From Rhynchopus euleeides (taxonomy: Eukaryota; Euglenozoa; Diplonemea; Diplonemida; Diplonemidae), in the NCBI GenBank assembly GCA_963210315.1, contig OY723273.1, forward strand, positions 1,488,001-1,552,000: 64,000 bases of DNA, read 5' to 3'. A program made the position numbers and the translations under genes. Under the pieces are notes generated by a model, which did no database searches, had not been told where the DNA came from, and worked only from the letters and a program-made list of their open reading frames with translations. How positions within the stretch are numbered: position 1 is the stretch's first letter; each line of letters starts with the position of its first letter. Positions 20,871-32,600 of this stretch are shown in pieces.

Positions 20871-22371
20871 TTAGGATTCCTTCTTCCTTTTTCTCATGGG
20901 AGACTCAAACACACTTGCAGCACGAAAAAAGCTCCACACATCGGGTGTCACGTGCACCCCCGGATCCTGTAGAACTGTCCCGGGCCCAATCATTGGGGCC
21001 ACGTCGCCCCTGGTAAACCCATCCGCCAGCTGCCGCCCCGTCTCCACCCAGGAAATTTCCACACGTGCACCCACACTCTTCACCACCCTCAAAATAAACG
21101 CCAGCATCCTGTTGGCTTTTCCGTTTCTGCTGTGCGTGGCTTTCACACTCGCTACCACAGCCGAGTTGTCAACTTTCAGGTTTACTTGGTGTCCCGGCGC
21201 GTACTGCCGTATCCAGACTGCCGCTGCCGCCACCGCCAAGAATTCCTTCAAAAAAAATATGCGCCTCTGCCGCCTCCTCTTTGAACTTGTTGTAAAAAAC
21301 CATGTCGGGTGTCACCACCGCCCACATGGCCGAGGAGGCATCAGTCCAGATCTCGATGATTGGCAGGGTCACTGGTGCACTTATCCATTCGTTCCTTCGG
21401 ATAATCTGACGCATTTCCCACATGTCTTGTTTCCGGGACTCACACACACTGTGGCGCTGATCCCACTTTTCCACCTTTCCTTCCACAAAAATCGCAACCT
21501 CCCGAAACACCTCCAGTACTGTGACGTGGAAACACAACGGGGTCCAGGAAGCAAAAAGAAACCAAATCAAACCACCACACACACCTGCCACTTCCCTCGC
21601 CGTCACGTTGTCCCGCATCAGCTCGGTCCACGCTTGGGCCATCAAAAAATTGGACACCCAGTCTGGGTCCAGACGGAATCTTGCACGCTGCAGGTCGAAC
21701 TGCAGTCCGATCGCCACAAACAGCTGCGACGGACGCCCGTAGGCCGTATCCTTCTTCAGCTCGACCCCCACAAACTCACACCTTGCCCGCAGCGCGCTGT
21801 GGCGCTGCAGAACTTGTTCTTCACTGTCCCCCAGCACCAAAAAATTGTCCACCCATACCTCCCCCTCCTCAGCCGGAAGGAGTGTGCGGGCGGTGTGCTG
21901 GGCGATGCAGGGGGCCCAACTCCAGCCCATCGGCATCACCTTCATGACCATAGTCACGAACCTGCCGCGTCTATTTCCCAACTTCACACCAAAGAAAGAA
22001 GCAATGCAAGGGTCAAGGGGAAACTGGTAGAAAAAACTAGTTGCGTCCTCCTGGATGCACCAACGTGCCGCCAGCATACGCAGAGCAAAATCACGGAGCA
22101 AGGGCAATTGCATCGGGGGAGGGCGCTGCATAACAGCGTTTATCTTCTTGCCGTTGACGACAAGACGGACATCCACCCCCGAAGACTTCAAAACGGTAAA
22201 CACACCCAACACCACCTTCACCGGATGTTCCGGTGACGCCATCACGTGCTGTTCCAGTAAATCTTTTTTGTGACGGAGCATCCCCTTTGAGATAGCTCGC
22301 GCCCACTTGGGGTCCTCCAGATCCACCCCGTCCCGGAACTGCGCACGAAATGTTGCAACACAGGTAAGCAT
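20871..22371 (-). CDS. Reverse transcriptase and RNase H of the retrotransposon (frameshifted)
   Basis: The RT domain starts near an ATG at 22371 (MLTCVATF); the frame is open further upstream through the recombinase. RT blocks are clear: DVRLVVNGKKIN, motif A EDATSFFYQFPLD, motif B MPMGWSWAPCIAQH and motif C WVDNFLVLG, where the second Asp is Asn. RNase H follows with WTDASSAMWAVV (first Asp), then after a frame change KEFLAV (Glu), LKVDNSAVV (Asp) and ETGRQLADGF (Asp). The RNase H is thus complete in residues but split between two frames at a run of eight T (about 21247-21260), at the AHIF/KEF junction. This could be a sequencing slip, decay or a programmed frameshift. Confidence 0.85.
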
Positions 22372-22634
22372 TGAGATCAAGAAGGGCAAAATGGGGGGGT
22401 GGGGGAGGGACAGCAACTTTGAATAATCAATACGGGAAAGGGAAATCCTGGCAAGGGGGAGGTTCGGACTGCGGTGGATCGGTGTCGAGTACCGTTCCGT
22501 GTGTGCCCCCGAAAACAAATCCGGGTTGCGCAGTATCGACACCTCCCCCCCGTATCTCGGCGAGATGTCTGGCCCATAGCCCCCACTGTGGGGCGGCTTG
22601 TAAAACGGGCCCAGACCCGTCCTCGCCCTCTTCC

Positions 22635-23645
22635 TCACCGGAGCCTCAACGACAACATTGTCGAGAGCTCCAAAGACTTCTTTGCCGCAGGCAATTCTAC
22701 GACTGGCAAATACCTCAACAGGCTTTCCACCGTGGCGTGCCTTGAGATCTTTGCGATCTCGTCCAACGGCGTTCCCTGCCGCAACAGGAAAGTGCATGCA
22801 CCCCTCCGCACGGAGTGCACGGTGAGCCGAGGATGCACCTTCTTCAGTGCCCTGGCAAAAACCTCCTGCGAAAAGGGAAAAAGGAGGGCGTGCGGGGGGT
22901 GCCCGTTCTTCAGGTGAGACAGCAGGGCAAGGCACACAGGCGACAGGAACAGGATTGTGGTCATCCCCATCTTGAACGGGTCCGACTTCGTCCCGGACCA
23001 GTCCACCACCACCCCGTCCACACGAGGCGTCACCCGTTCCCACACCAGCCCCCTCACGTCCCCCCCACGAGCCGCCCCCGCCCACATCATCTCCAGTGCC
23101 AAGGCCAAAAGTGGAGAACGCGCCTGACGCACTGCTTCCTGCATCTCCGCAAACTCGATGGGGGGGGCCTGCTTCATGGGCTTCCTGCCCCCTGCCCGCA
23201 GAAACGACCTCTCCAGGTCCTTCAACAACGGAGGAACCGGCTTGGGCAACAAACCAACTCGGTGCAGAACCCCCTTGAGCGCCTGCAGGTACTGCAAGGC
23301 CGCCTGGGGCGACAATCCTTCCTCCTGCTTCAGCGAAAGAAAAAGCACCACGAGATGGGGAACGGGGGTCTTCCCCTCCCGTGCCTCCCATTCCTGTTGA
23401 AAAAGAAAAAACATCCTGGCCACCGAACCGTAGCTCCCCCACGTCGTGGGCGCCAGGGCCCCTCTCAGATGGCCCTCCGCAGCGGTCAGGATCCTTGCGC
23501 GGGTCGCTTTGGTTAAAGGCGGGGGTTTCCAGCGGGGGCGGCCCCGCCGGCTTTCCCCCCCTTGATCTTGCCGCCCTGCGGAAACGGGTACGGGCCCCAC
23601 CCCTTGCCCCCCCGGTTGCTCCCCTGACCCCACCCAGGTCCCCAC
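22635..23645 (-). CDS. Tyrosine recombinase of the retrotransposon
   Basis: The frame is about 336 codons and overlaps the end of gag by about 130 nt, so translation is probably by frameshift or reinitiation. The N-terminal core-binding region runs to about residue 150 (APTTWGSYGSVARMFF...). The catalytic half has the first Arg in AGAARGGDVRGLVW, then VHSVRRGACTFLL (His-x-x-Arg) and KISRHATVESLLRYLP (His and the Tyr nucleophile). All key residues of the family are present. It would integrate the circular cDNA at the X/Y repeats. Its place between gag and RT is the unusual point. Confidence 0.9.
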   Translation of the reverse strand: MGTWVGSGEQPGGQGVGPVPVSAGRQDQGGESRRGRPRWKPPPLTKATRARILTAAEGHLRGALAPTTWGSYGSVARMFFLFQQEWEAREGKTPVPHLVVLFLSLKQEEGLSPQAALQYLQALKGVLHRVGLLPKPVPPLLKDLERSFLRAGGRKPMKQAPPIEFAEMQEAVRQARSPLLALALEMMWAGAARGGDVRGLVWERVTPRVDGVVVDWSGTKSDPFKMGMTTILFLSPVCLALLSHLKNGHPPHALLFPFSQEVFARALKKVHPRLTVHSVRRGACTFLLRQGTPLDEIAKISRHATVESLLRYLPVVELPAAKKSLELSTMLSLRLR

Positions 23646-24748
23646 GAACGGTTCTGGGAAAGGTAGGGGGGGCGGGACGCATGGGTGAGCCGAAAAGCAG
23701 GTTTTTGGGCCCCCCCCGCTTTCACCCCGTCACTCAGGTACCCCGGGAGGAACGGGTCCGCACCACAAATACGTTCTTCCACCAACTTTGCTCTCCCCCA
23801 ATCCCCCGTAGCCTCCCCTTCCAACAAAGCCTGGGCCCGGCCCATCTGCCACACCGCCAGCTGCACCCAGTCCTCCTCCGAACGGACCTGCCCAGCTTTG
23901 CGCAGGAGAAAGATCGCGTTGCGAAGGATGGCCCGCGCCTCCGACTGGGTGGCCGCGTGCGGCGCTGACCGAGACCCCTCCCCTTTTTTCAACAGAGGAG
24001 CAAGGTGGTGGTGCAGCATCACCTCAGCCCCATCCTTTTCCGTGGGCGACATCACCGCCCACGCCCGCACCTCCAACGCCTGCTTCCCCAACCCCTTCTC
24101 CTCCCCCCCCACCTTCTCTTTCTTTCTTTTTTCCCCCTCCTCCCGTAGAATCTGAACGAACCAGTCCACGCCCGTCTCAGGGGCCGGCGGAGGGGGGGCG
24201 GGAGCTCCCGGCCCCAGGATCGCGCCCCCCACCGGGGGCGGCTGCAGCCCCGCCGAGGCCGGAATCGCCGGCACCGGCGGCATCTGTCCCGCAATGCCAT
24301 GCTGCGGCGGGAGCGCGGCGGAACCCAGCTGCAGCGCCTGCGGCCCCGTCCGCGGCCCCGGCGGGGGCCCGGCTGCATGCCCTGCGTGCCCCGGCGGTCC
24401 GTGCGCGTTGGCCAGCGCCTGCTGGACCAGGGGGCCCAGCAGCCCCGGGAGCGTCGCCTGCAGCTCCGCCACCATGGCCTCGTGGCCCATCACGGGTGGC
24501 GGCACCGGGGACGCCTTTCCCCGCCTCCGCACCACGCGTCTCACGCTGCGGGTTTGCGGGGGGGTCACCTTCACCCCAGCCGGGGCGTCCGCGCCCGCAT
24601 CGCCCGCCTCGCCTGCGTCGCCCGCGACGCTCTCGGCCTCCGCGGCGTTTGTGGCGTCCACCTCGGGCTGCTCCTCCTCCTCAGGCTCCGGCACCGCGGC
24701 AGGGGGCGGCGACTTCTTCTTCGCCGGCTTGGCGGAGCGTTTCGTCAT
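23513..24748 (-). CDS. gag-like protein of the retrotransposon
   Basis: ATG at 24748 (MTKRSAKPAKKK). The product of about 411 residues has a basic start, an acidic Glu/Ala/Asp stretch, a basic patch (SVRRVVRRRGK), a long Pro/Gly/Ala-rich linker and a helical domain around residues 230-340 (WAVMSPTEKDGAEVML, then AILRNAIFLLRKAGQ and WVQLAVWQMGRAQALL) that could be the capsid-like part. The tail is Gly/Arg/Lys-rich, as in nucleic-acid-binding gag ends. No CCHC knuckle is present. The assignment rests on position as first ORF and on composition. Confidence 0.6.
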   Translation of the reverse strand: MTKRSAKPAKKKSPPPAAVPEPEEEEQPEVDATNAAEAESVAGDAGEAGDAGADAPAGVKVTPPQTRSVRRVVRRRGKASPVPPPVMGHEAMVAELQATLPGLLGPLVQQALANAHGPPGHAGHAAGPPPGPRTGPQALQLGSAALPPQHGIAGQMPPVPAIPASAGLQPPPVGGAILGPGAPAPPPPAPETGVDWFVQILREEGEKRKKEKVGGEEKGLGKQALEVRAWAVMSPTEKDGAEVMLHHHLAPLLKKGEGSRSAPHAATQSEARAILRNAIFLLRKAGQVRSEEDWVQLAVWQMGRAQALLEGEATGDWGRAKLVEERICGADPFLPGYLSDGVKAGGAQKPAFRLTHASRPPYLSQNRSWGPGWGQGSNRGGKGWGPYPFPQGGKIKGGKAGGAAPAGNPRL

Positions 24749-24829
24749 CTCTTGGGGTGGGGGTGAAAGGGGCGTGTGGGGGTTTCTCGCGGGGGAGGTG
24801 AGCGAGAAGTGTTGTGTAAGGGCAAGCAC

Positions 24830-24950
24830 GAGAGAAGAACCAGCAAATTCTTCGTCGATCGCGAGAACACCCCACACGCCTGCTGCGGGTGTGGTGTGTC
24901 CTGCATGATCTGCATAGCAAAGTTTCCTGCGTTGTTAGCACAACTCCAAA
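24830..24950 (-). repeat. X block and partial Y block at the 5' end of the retrotransposon
   Basis: X (about 24873-24947) matches 20228-20302 nearly exactly. The adjoining part of Y matches only from AGAGAAGAACC onward, where the split occurs. Confidence 0.9.
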
Positions 24951-26642
24951 AAAATTAAATGAAGCAGCCATGTGCCTCCCCCCGTGTGAATGTTCTTGCT
25001 GTCAGGGGAAGAGCTTCGCACCCACCCCCACGCCCCTCCTCGGATTGGTGTTGTTTCCAACCTGGGGAGGGTGGGGGGGTCCCCCTTTTGATGATCGAAA
25101 AAGTTAAAAAAAATGTGGAGTGGTGTTCTGAAAGAACCGGAATGAAACATCCCTCCCCGCCCCCCCCTTTGCCTCGCCCCCCTAGGCTAGGATACAACCT
25201 GCATATCGAGTGGAGGGAGAGAGGGGCCATCTCTGTCTCGTTTTCCTCTTCTTCTGCTTCACTGTCCCCCCGCACCCCGCCTGAGCCTTCTTCCCGGGGT
25301 ATCCAGAAGACCCATGTGGATGTAATACAAAGAGCAAACATTGGGAAGTTGTCTGAAGCGCCGGTTCATCCCCCGGGTATTTTGTCAGACATTCTCCGGC
25401 TCGCTGTGCCTCCCCCCTCGCCCCTCCCCGCTGCTGGTGTGCGGAAAAACGTGAAAGCGGCAGCTCTCACGGGGGGGGTTGCAAGAGACACGTCTAAGGA
25501 AATTGCCCAATTCTTTCAAAATTGTGACAAATTGTTCAAAAAAAATATGCCCCCCAAGTTCACAAGAAGAGTGGAGGTTTTGCGTTTCGACAAAACAGCC
25601 TTCGGGGGTCTTCGCTGGTCGACAAACTTCGACAAACTTCGTCAGTTTTCAGCCAATTCAACAGGAAATGCACCAAAATGCACTGACGACCACCCCGTAG
25701 CGAAGACCCCCTTCGGCAGTTTTTTGGATGTGCCTCGTCTCGTTATATTTTATTGCTGCCACTTTACGATTCAGCGGGGGCGGGGGCGGAGTGGAGGGGC
25801 GGAGGTGCAGATAGTTTCAGTCTGGGGTGTGTGAACAAGGCTTTGAAGAAGGCCTTTAGAAAGGCTGTGTTTTCTTTGCCAAACCGGGGCGGGGGAGGGA
25901 GGGTTCATCCACGCATGTCCAGTGGCGACCCTTCTTTGTTTTTTATTGGAGGGTTCGTGGGTCGGTGTGATGTGCTATTCAGGAGGTAGCGGATAGAGGG
26001 CGAAAGTCATGGTGCTGGGCTTGCATCGTGTATGCCGGGCTTTCGCTCTGGCGTGCAGGATCGTTAGCCCGGTTCACAATTTTGCGCCAGCGCGCCGGTG
26101 CAGTTTGGCAGCGCGGATGATCCCATGACAAGTGATTTGTGCATGCAGCCTTCGCATGAAATTAACATGCGAACCTACGAAAAAGTTACAACTGTGCTGT
26201 TTTGGACCCTTAGTGACAGGCGCTGAATTTGTACGTGGCTTTGAGTCCGTGCATTTCTCTTCTCGAATCGCACCGTGTTCAGTTCCAAGACCCTCCTGTG
26301 ATTTGCATGAAAATCACTTGAGAGGGGCCCAGCGTCTGCGTTTCTTTCTTGTGGCTGCATTGTTGAGTTTGTGTCTTATATGCAACAGATATTTCAGCAC
26401 CCCATCCAAGCCGGATGGGCTGGCAGGTGTACTTGCGTGAAGGGGTTGGGGGGGGGGGGGCGGGAGAGGGGGGTGAGGGGGGAGTTGATCTGCGACTGAA
26501 TGGACTGGGGCAACGGCGAACCAAGTCCATTGCAGCACCCCATCCCCACCACCACACGCCTCCAGAATCAACCCCTTGCATTGCGTCGCCTGTGGACACT
26601 GCCCCACCCCCACACACCTATCTGCAGGGCGGCCTTCATGGG
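24951..26642. other. Non-coding stretch upstream of the giant receptor-like gene
   Basis: Mixed sequence with G and C runs. I see no supported ORF. A short direct duplication GACAAACTTC occurs near 25620-25640. The last 600 bp before the ATG at 26643 are less repetitive and probably hold the promoter and leader, but no element can be named. Confidence 0.45.
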
Positions 26643-29600
26643 ATGGAGTGCCGGCTGCTGCTGATAGCTGCACTTGCTGGATCATGGGCCCAGCCAACCC
26701 AGGGCCTCGAATCCGAGAGGGCTATCTACGGGCAGTGGGTTGACAGCGACCTCATTGCAGTGGACCAGCATGGTGTGTCTGTGGATGCCTCTCGCGTGAT
26801 CTGGGAAACCGATCCCTTCGCGAGCCTTGCGGATGCGGGGCCTGGCGGTGCGGCTGTTGTGCATACTGGGTGGCTCCGCACTGATGCCAAGGATGAAGGG
26901 GGCGATACATTGCCCGCGGATCGCGATGCTGTGGCGTTGGCTACCGATCAGAAGATCAGCTTCTTCGTCTCGGGGTCGAAGTCTATCAATTATGACCAAG
27001 AGCTGTTGATTGAGTTCTACGTTACAAACCCGGTGCTGCCCATGTTCCGCCAGCTGAAGGTCGACGATTCGATTGCGGGGAGCGTGCATATCATCCCGGC
27101 AGGCACGTTTCTGAACAACGTATCCAGCATCCGCTTCAAGGTGAAGTTTTCACGAGACGAGGGTGCCCCATCAAGCAAGCTGATTACTCTGAAGTTCAAA
27201 ACCTGCAAAAAGGACTTCTCCTGCCTGCCCGACAAGTGTGTGCCTGAGTGCCCCGAGGACCAGTGGGATGTTACCGAGCGGACCGACGAGGTGGTGAATA
27301 TCGTGGATGTGAAGTGCGACCCTGAAGGCATCTGCGGAAACCACGGGAAATGCCTCCCTCCATACGGGTGTATTTGCAATGCAGATGTCGTGCTCGGGTA
27401 TTGGGATCCTGCGAGCCAGTGTACAAAATGTGCGCAACACTACGGCGGCGACCTCTGCACCACGCCTTGCCCGCGCTTCTTCGGTGAAGTGTGCGGCGGG
27501 CACGGGACCTGCAGCACGGATGGCGAGCCTGGGTGGGCGGTAATCTGCAAGTGCTACAACACCACTGAGCTGGGGTTCTGGGACCCCGCAAAGGACTGCG
27601 CCGACTGCCTTGACGGTTTCTACGGGTTCAAGTGCGACAAGAAGTGTGTCAACTGCGATGGCGGGCAGTGCTACGACAAGGCTGGTGGCAAGTCTGCTCG
27701 CGAGGGCACGCAGTGTATGTGCGGGAACAAGGTTGGTGAGAACTGCGGGAAGTGTGCCCCTGGGCTGTGGGGCGACCAGTGCGAGAACAAGTGCCCTGGC
27801 GAGAGCCACCCTGACGGGTGCAGCGGCCGTGGGGACTGCAACCGCGAGACCGGCGCCTGCATGTGCAGCGATGCATCTTACGGGGGTCCCGACTGCAGCC
27901 TGAAGTGCCCTTGCCCCAGCACCTCTGGCACATGTAGCAACGGCCCGAAAGGCACAGGCGTCTGCACCTGCAATGCCGGTTTTGAGGGGCCCTACTGCGC
28001 ACCCATATGCAACTGCAACGGGCATGGCCGCTGCGTTGGGTCCGACAACAAGTGCCTCTGCTACGATGGGTACTTCGGCGACTTCTGCGAAAAGGCCTGC
28101 AAGACAGGCTCTCAGCCCTTTGCTGCCTGCTCTGGGAAGGGCACGTGCACTACCAGCGGCGGGTGCGATTGCTCTGAAGGGTGGGCCAGCGATAGCATGT
28201 GCACGAAATGCTCCCCCGGCTACTCAGGGTACAACTGCAAGAAATGCCCTGTGTCCAACCACATGCCGTGCGGTGGTTCGATGTGCGTTGATGGGAAGTG
28301 CAGGTGCGTCGCCGGTACATGTGGCGAAGCATGTGAGAGTGATAAATGCACGTGCACCATTCCAGGAGAATTCCTGCAGGACACAGGCTGTTCCCGCATC
28401 AACACGCCCTGTTCCAGTGCGGGAGGCATCATCTCCGACGGCGACAGCGGTGACGGGACGTGCTTGTGTCGTGAGAACTACCGTGGGGTTGACTGCAGCA
28501 TCGTCTGCCCCGAGCATGGGGGCATGGTGTGTGCGGGCAACGGGATGTGTGACCCCAACGGACGCTGCACCTGCTTCACGACCACCAGTGGTACTTATGC
28601 ATACGGGTCGAAGTGTGAGTTGATCTGTCCGTGTGCCGAGCTGGTGTTGGCAGACATGAACAGTAAACTGTTCTATTCACGTGGCCTGCCTCGATTTGAC
28701 AACGACGGGCTGTCATGCACATGCGACTGCGCTGGCACTGGCTACGTGGGTCCGGATTGTACCTCACCCTGCCCAGGGATTTATTCTTCGACCAGAGGAG
28801 CGTGCTCTGGGAAAGGCACATGTGTGTGGGACGGATCCGCAGCGAGGTGCAACTGTATGAGTGCATGGCAAGGGGACGTGTGCAGCGAGTGTGCAACAGG
28901 CCACTTCGGCAACAACTGCGAGTACCAGTGCATCAATGGGAATCAGGAGGTGAATTCTACAGGCGTGCCGTATTGCGTGTGCCATGCAGGCTACGGGGGT
29001 GACAAATGCAACAGCACGTGCCCTGGTAGCAGCAACGGTGAGGTGTGCTCGGGTAAGGGCACGTGTGAAAATACGGGCTGGAAGAAGACCAGCTTCTGCA
29101 AGTGCGATGCCGGTTTCAAGGGTGTCGACTGCAGCAAGAAGTGCCAGACCTGCCCGCAACCAAAGCAGGGCGAAAGAGCCATGGTGTGCAACGACAACAC
29201 GAAGGAAGGGGAGTGTGACTGCCCGTACAGCGAGGTTGATGGGGTGCCGAAATTTAAGTCGATATTTAGCACGGGAAAGACCAGCTGCACCACCTGCGCC
29301 GACGGCTACTTTGGAGCTGACTGCACGGAGCCATGCCAGTGCCACGGGCGGGGCGCGTGCACAAGCACTGGTTTGTGCGTCTGCAACGCAAACCCCGACC
29401 ACCACTTCCAGGGGGCAACGTGCACAGAGTGCAACGAGCGGTACGTCGGAAAAGACTGCTCCATCTACAACAACCGGCTGAAAGGTATCACTGTCACCAG
29501 CGGCAACCGTCTCCAGGGCAGCTCCGTGTCTGTTCACGACCTGAAGGCTGGTACAACCAGCCTGGCCGCCCACTCCCTGCCCAACGACCTAGCGCCGCGG

Positions 29601-32600
29601 AACGACAGGCACACGCTGTACATCGGGGGCCTGTCGGATTCCTCCGAGGCCCAAGGCCGGGTCGTGGCTGTGAACCTGGTGCGCGACGCCGAGCGGTGCC
29701 CCTTTACGCTGTGCGGGGCGAAGTCCCGCCTTGTCCACATGTGGGTGGAGAAAGACACGGCTGTATCGTATCTCTATGCTGTGCTGAACGGCTGCCATGA
29801 AAGCGGCACCGGGTCCCCTCAGGCAAGTCTGGTGAGGGTGCCGACGTTGAGTGCAACCACCACATGCGCTGACATTAGCAGTAAAATTACAGAGAAGCTG
29901 CTCACGGAAAGCACCGTCTACTCTGCTTCTGAGGATTCTGTCAATAACGTGCTGTACGCGGTGCTGGCCGAGTCAACAACACGGTGCAAGCTTCTCACCA
30001 TCAAATACAAGAACCCAACGGAGCTGGATAACATGTGCGACGTCACGAAGGACCCACCCACCTGCAAGAGAGATTTCATTGTCAAAGATATGGCTGCGAC
30101 ATGGGTCGCATACCACACCAATATGGTGTTCCTTGCAGGCAAGCAGGTGACAGCCAAGGGCACGGTGCCTGGGATCAGCATCTACAATGTGGCAGGGCTC
30201 TCTGACGATCCGGTGTTGAAGCTCAACATCAAGATTGGAAAAGACCAGTGCACGACGTGCCACATCAACCGCATCACCTTCGAGCAGTATGGGGACTCGC
30301 TGCGCTTCTACGTCGCGTATGAGACTGGGGGCACGGCAGAGCTCCAGCGCATCGATGTCGATAGCATCTCCGGAAGCCCCACAGTGTGGAAGAGTGAACC
30401 TTACGAGCTGGGAGGGCAGGGTGCGACCACAACAGCCATTACTTTCGACGACTACACACAAGACGTCAACGTGGCGGCACACGCACCGGACCCGAACAAG
30501 CCTCTGGGGGTCACCACGCTGTTCCGCTTCCGGAGCCCCCGTGAACCGAATATGCCGCTCGCGCGGAGGGGGGAGACGACCCAGTCTGAAATGGTGCTTG
30601 ATATGTTGCCGTACAACGCGTCGCGCCTCATGTACACTCTCACGGCAGAGACGGTCACCTTGGCGGACATGCAGCAGGCGGCGTTTGGAATGTTCCCAAT
30701 GTACTATATGTACGACCTTGTCCCGCGCGGGATCACGGGCGACGCAGTGGTTGGTATCGTTGGTGCCGGGTTCAGCCGCAGCACCCTCCACCCGGACCTG
30801 AATCCTTCTGCGAGTATCGGCGGGAAGTTCACAAGTGTGGACATCATCAACAGCACCTTCATCGTGGTTCGTGTCAAAGCCAGCGCAGGGTCGGAGGGGT
30901 GCACAGGTGACGATGTGGAGCTGACCATGGGATATCGCGAGGCCTTCACCAGCGACGGGCTCATCCTGCACAGGCTTGTGCTGCCGCAGGTGGCGAAGAT
31001 GGAGCCCCACTACGTCCGCGAGTTCACCTCGAACACTGTGACCATCAAGGGGAGCGGCTTTGAGAACACCGAATTCCTCGCCTGCCGCTTCGAAACTGGA
31101 GACGAGAAGAACGGCCACTACTCCTCGGCACCTGGGATCACCAAATACTGGCATCAGCAGGACGGCGAAGGCGGCGATCCCTGGGTGTATGAGAACAAGC
31201 CCCTGCTCCGCGACTCCGCTGTCTTTGTCGACAGCAACGAGATTAAGTGCATCGCGCCCAACGCCTCCCGCGAGCGGGGGTTCCACAAGGTGGAGGTGAC
31301 GCTGGACGGGCAGACCTTCACCAACCACAACCTGTCCTTCGCCATCGTCGGGAAGCCTGCGAAGCTGAAGATCTTCCTGACGGAGAACGGAGGCGAGGCC
31401 CAGCTCCCGCTGATGACGCGGCTGTCGCCTGTGATCACACTCCCCGTGATCAGCATCCAGACCACCGACGACAAGGGCAAGGACGTCGGGGCTGACAGCA
31501 ACGAGACAATCGGGGTCTCCGTCAACATCACACACATCCCGCAGGGAAACGGGCAGGATTATAACTACAGCAGCTCTGATCTGACAAAGTGCCTCACACC
31601 CACTGTGACGTGCACACCGCCTGAGTGGTACACCAACACCCTCCCACCCGCGGAACGCAAAGGGAATGTGCAGGGAAGGTCATACGCGCAGGATGTGCTG
31701 GTCAACCGCGGCATTGCGAACATCACCGATGCAAAGGTTGCCTGCCTCCACATCGGCATCCTCCGCATCGAAGCTGCGGGGAACCCGCCGTACGAAAATC
31801 TCGAGAAGGATGTGCGTGACGTGCAGCTCGACGCAGGCCTTCTCTACAAGCTGGTCTTCAAGAGGGGGTCCGAGCTGGCGTGTTACCGCAACATATCTGG
31901 GAGTGTGGACCAGCTAGCAGGCAGGGTGTCGTCCGTCGTGCTGCTGCCTGCCGATGCGTCGGGCAACGTGCTGACGAAGAAGCGCCTTGATGAGCTCAAC
32001 GTCGGGGAGCAGCGTGTGGATATCACCGTCACAGGGGCAGAGGCGAGCACCACCGAAAGCGGGGAGCTGCTCAACCGTCACCTGAACAACGAGGTCAAAC
32101 TGCAGGTCACGCTCAACAAAGGGAATGAGTGGGATGTGCTGTTCAACGTGACGCATGGCAACCCCCACGACGGGCACTCCATCAAGCTCGAGACGAGCGT
32201 CACGACACGTGCGAACTGCCAGGATGACAAATACTACAAGCCCAGCGTGGGGTGCCTCCCGTGCCCCTCCCACGCCGTCTGCAAGGCATCCACCTTCAAC
32301 GGGAAGCCCTACTACGTCTCGCCCGCCGAGGGGTACTGGGCACCCGAGGGGTCCAACAACATGCAGAAGTGCCCCAGCCCTTCCTGCGTCGGGGGATCCC
32401 CCGCTGGCGCTGCGGAGCTCTGCCAGAAGGGGTCCCATGGGCCCCTCTGCGGCCTGTGCGAGGAGGACTATGCCAAGAGCCAGTCGCAGGCTGGGTGTGC
32501 GGAGTGCACGACGAGCGTGATGGGGAGGCTGTTGACAGGCGTGGTTATCGTCGGCGGGTTTGTCGGGTTTGCGGCGTACAGTTTCATCACGCTGCGCCAG

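Larger units (their letters stand above)
20156..24950 (-). mobile_element. Tyrosine-recombinase retrotransposon (VIPER/Ngaro-like) with split direct repeats
   Basis: On the minus strand the order is: block X and part of block Y (24950 to 24830), gag-like ORF, tyrosine recombinase, reverse transcriptase, RNase H, a cluster of hairpin repeats, then Y-X-Y (20374 to 20156). The A1 - body - B1A2B2 arrangement is the split direct repeat of Ngaro/PAT/VIPER-type elements, which integrate through a tyrosine recombinase and leave no target duplication; none is seen here. Recombinase upstream of RT is as in VIPER of kinetoplastids and unlike DIRS and Ngaro, where it follows RNase H. A homopolymer frameshift splits the RNase H. 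Confidence 0.9.

Noticed and set aside
21169-23682. A single 837-codon gene on the minus strand
   Set aside because: Only its second half is RT. The first half reads the recombinase region in the wrong frame and is Gly/Pro/Arg-rich noise.
27171-28025. Minus-strand ORF of 284 codons and other long minus frames in 26.6-34.7 kb
   Set aside because: They are shadows of the GC-rich EGF gene: Ala/Val/Arg-rich, no domain, and the plus frame has clear Cys modules.
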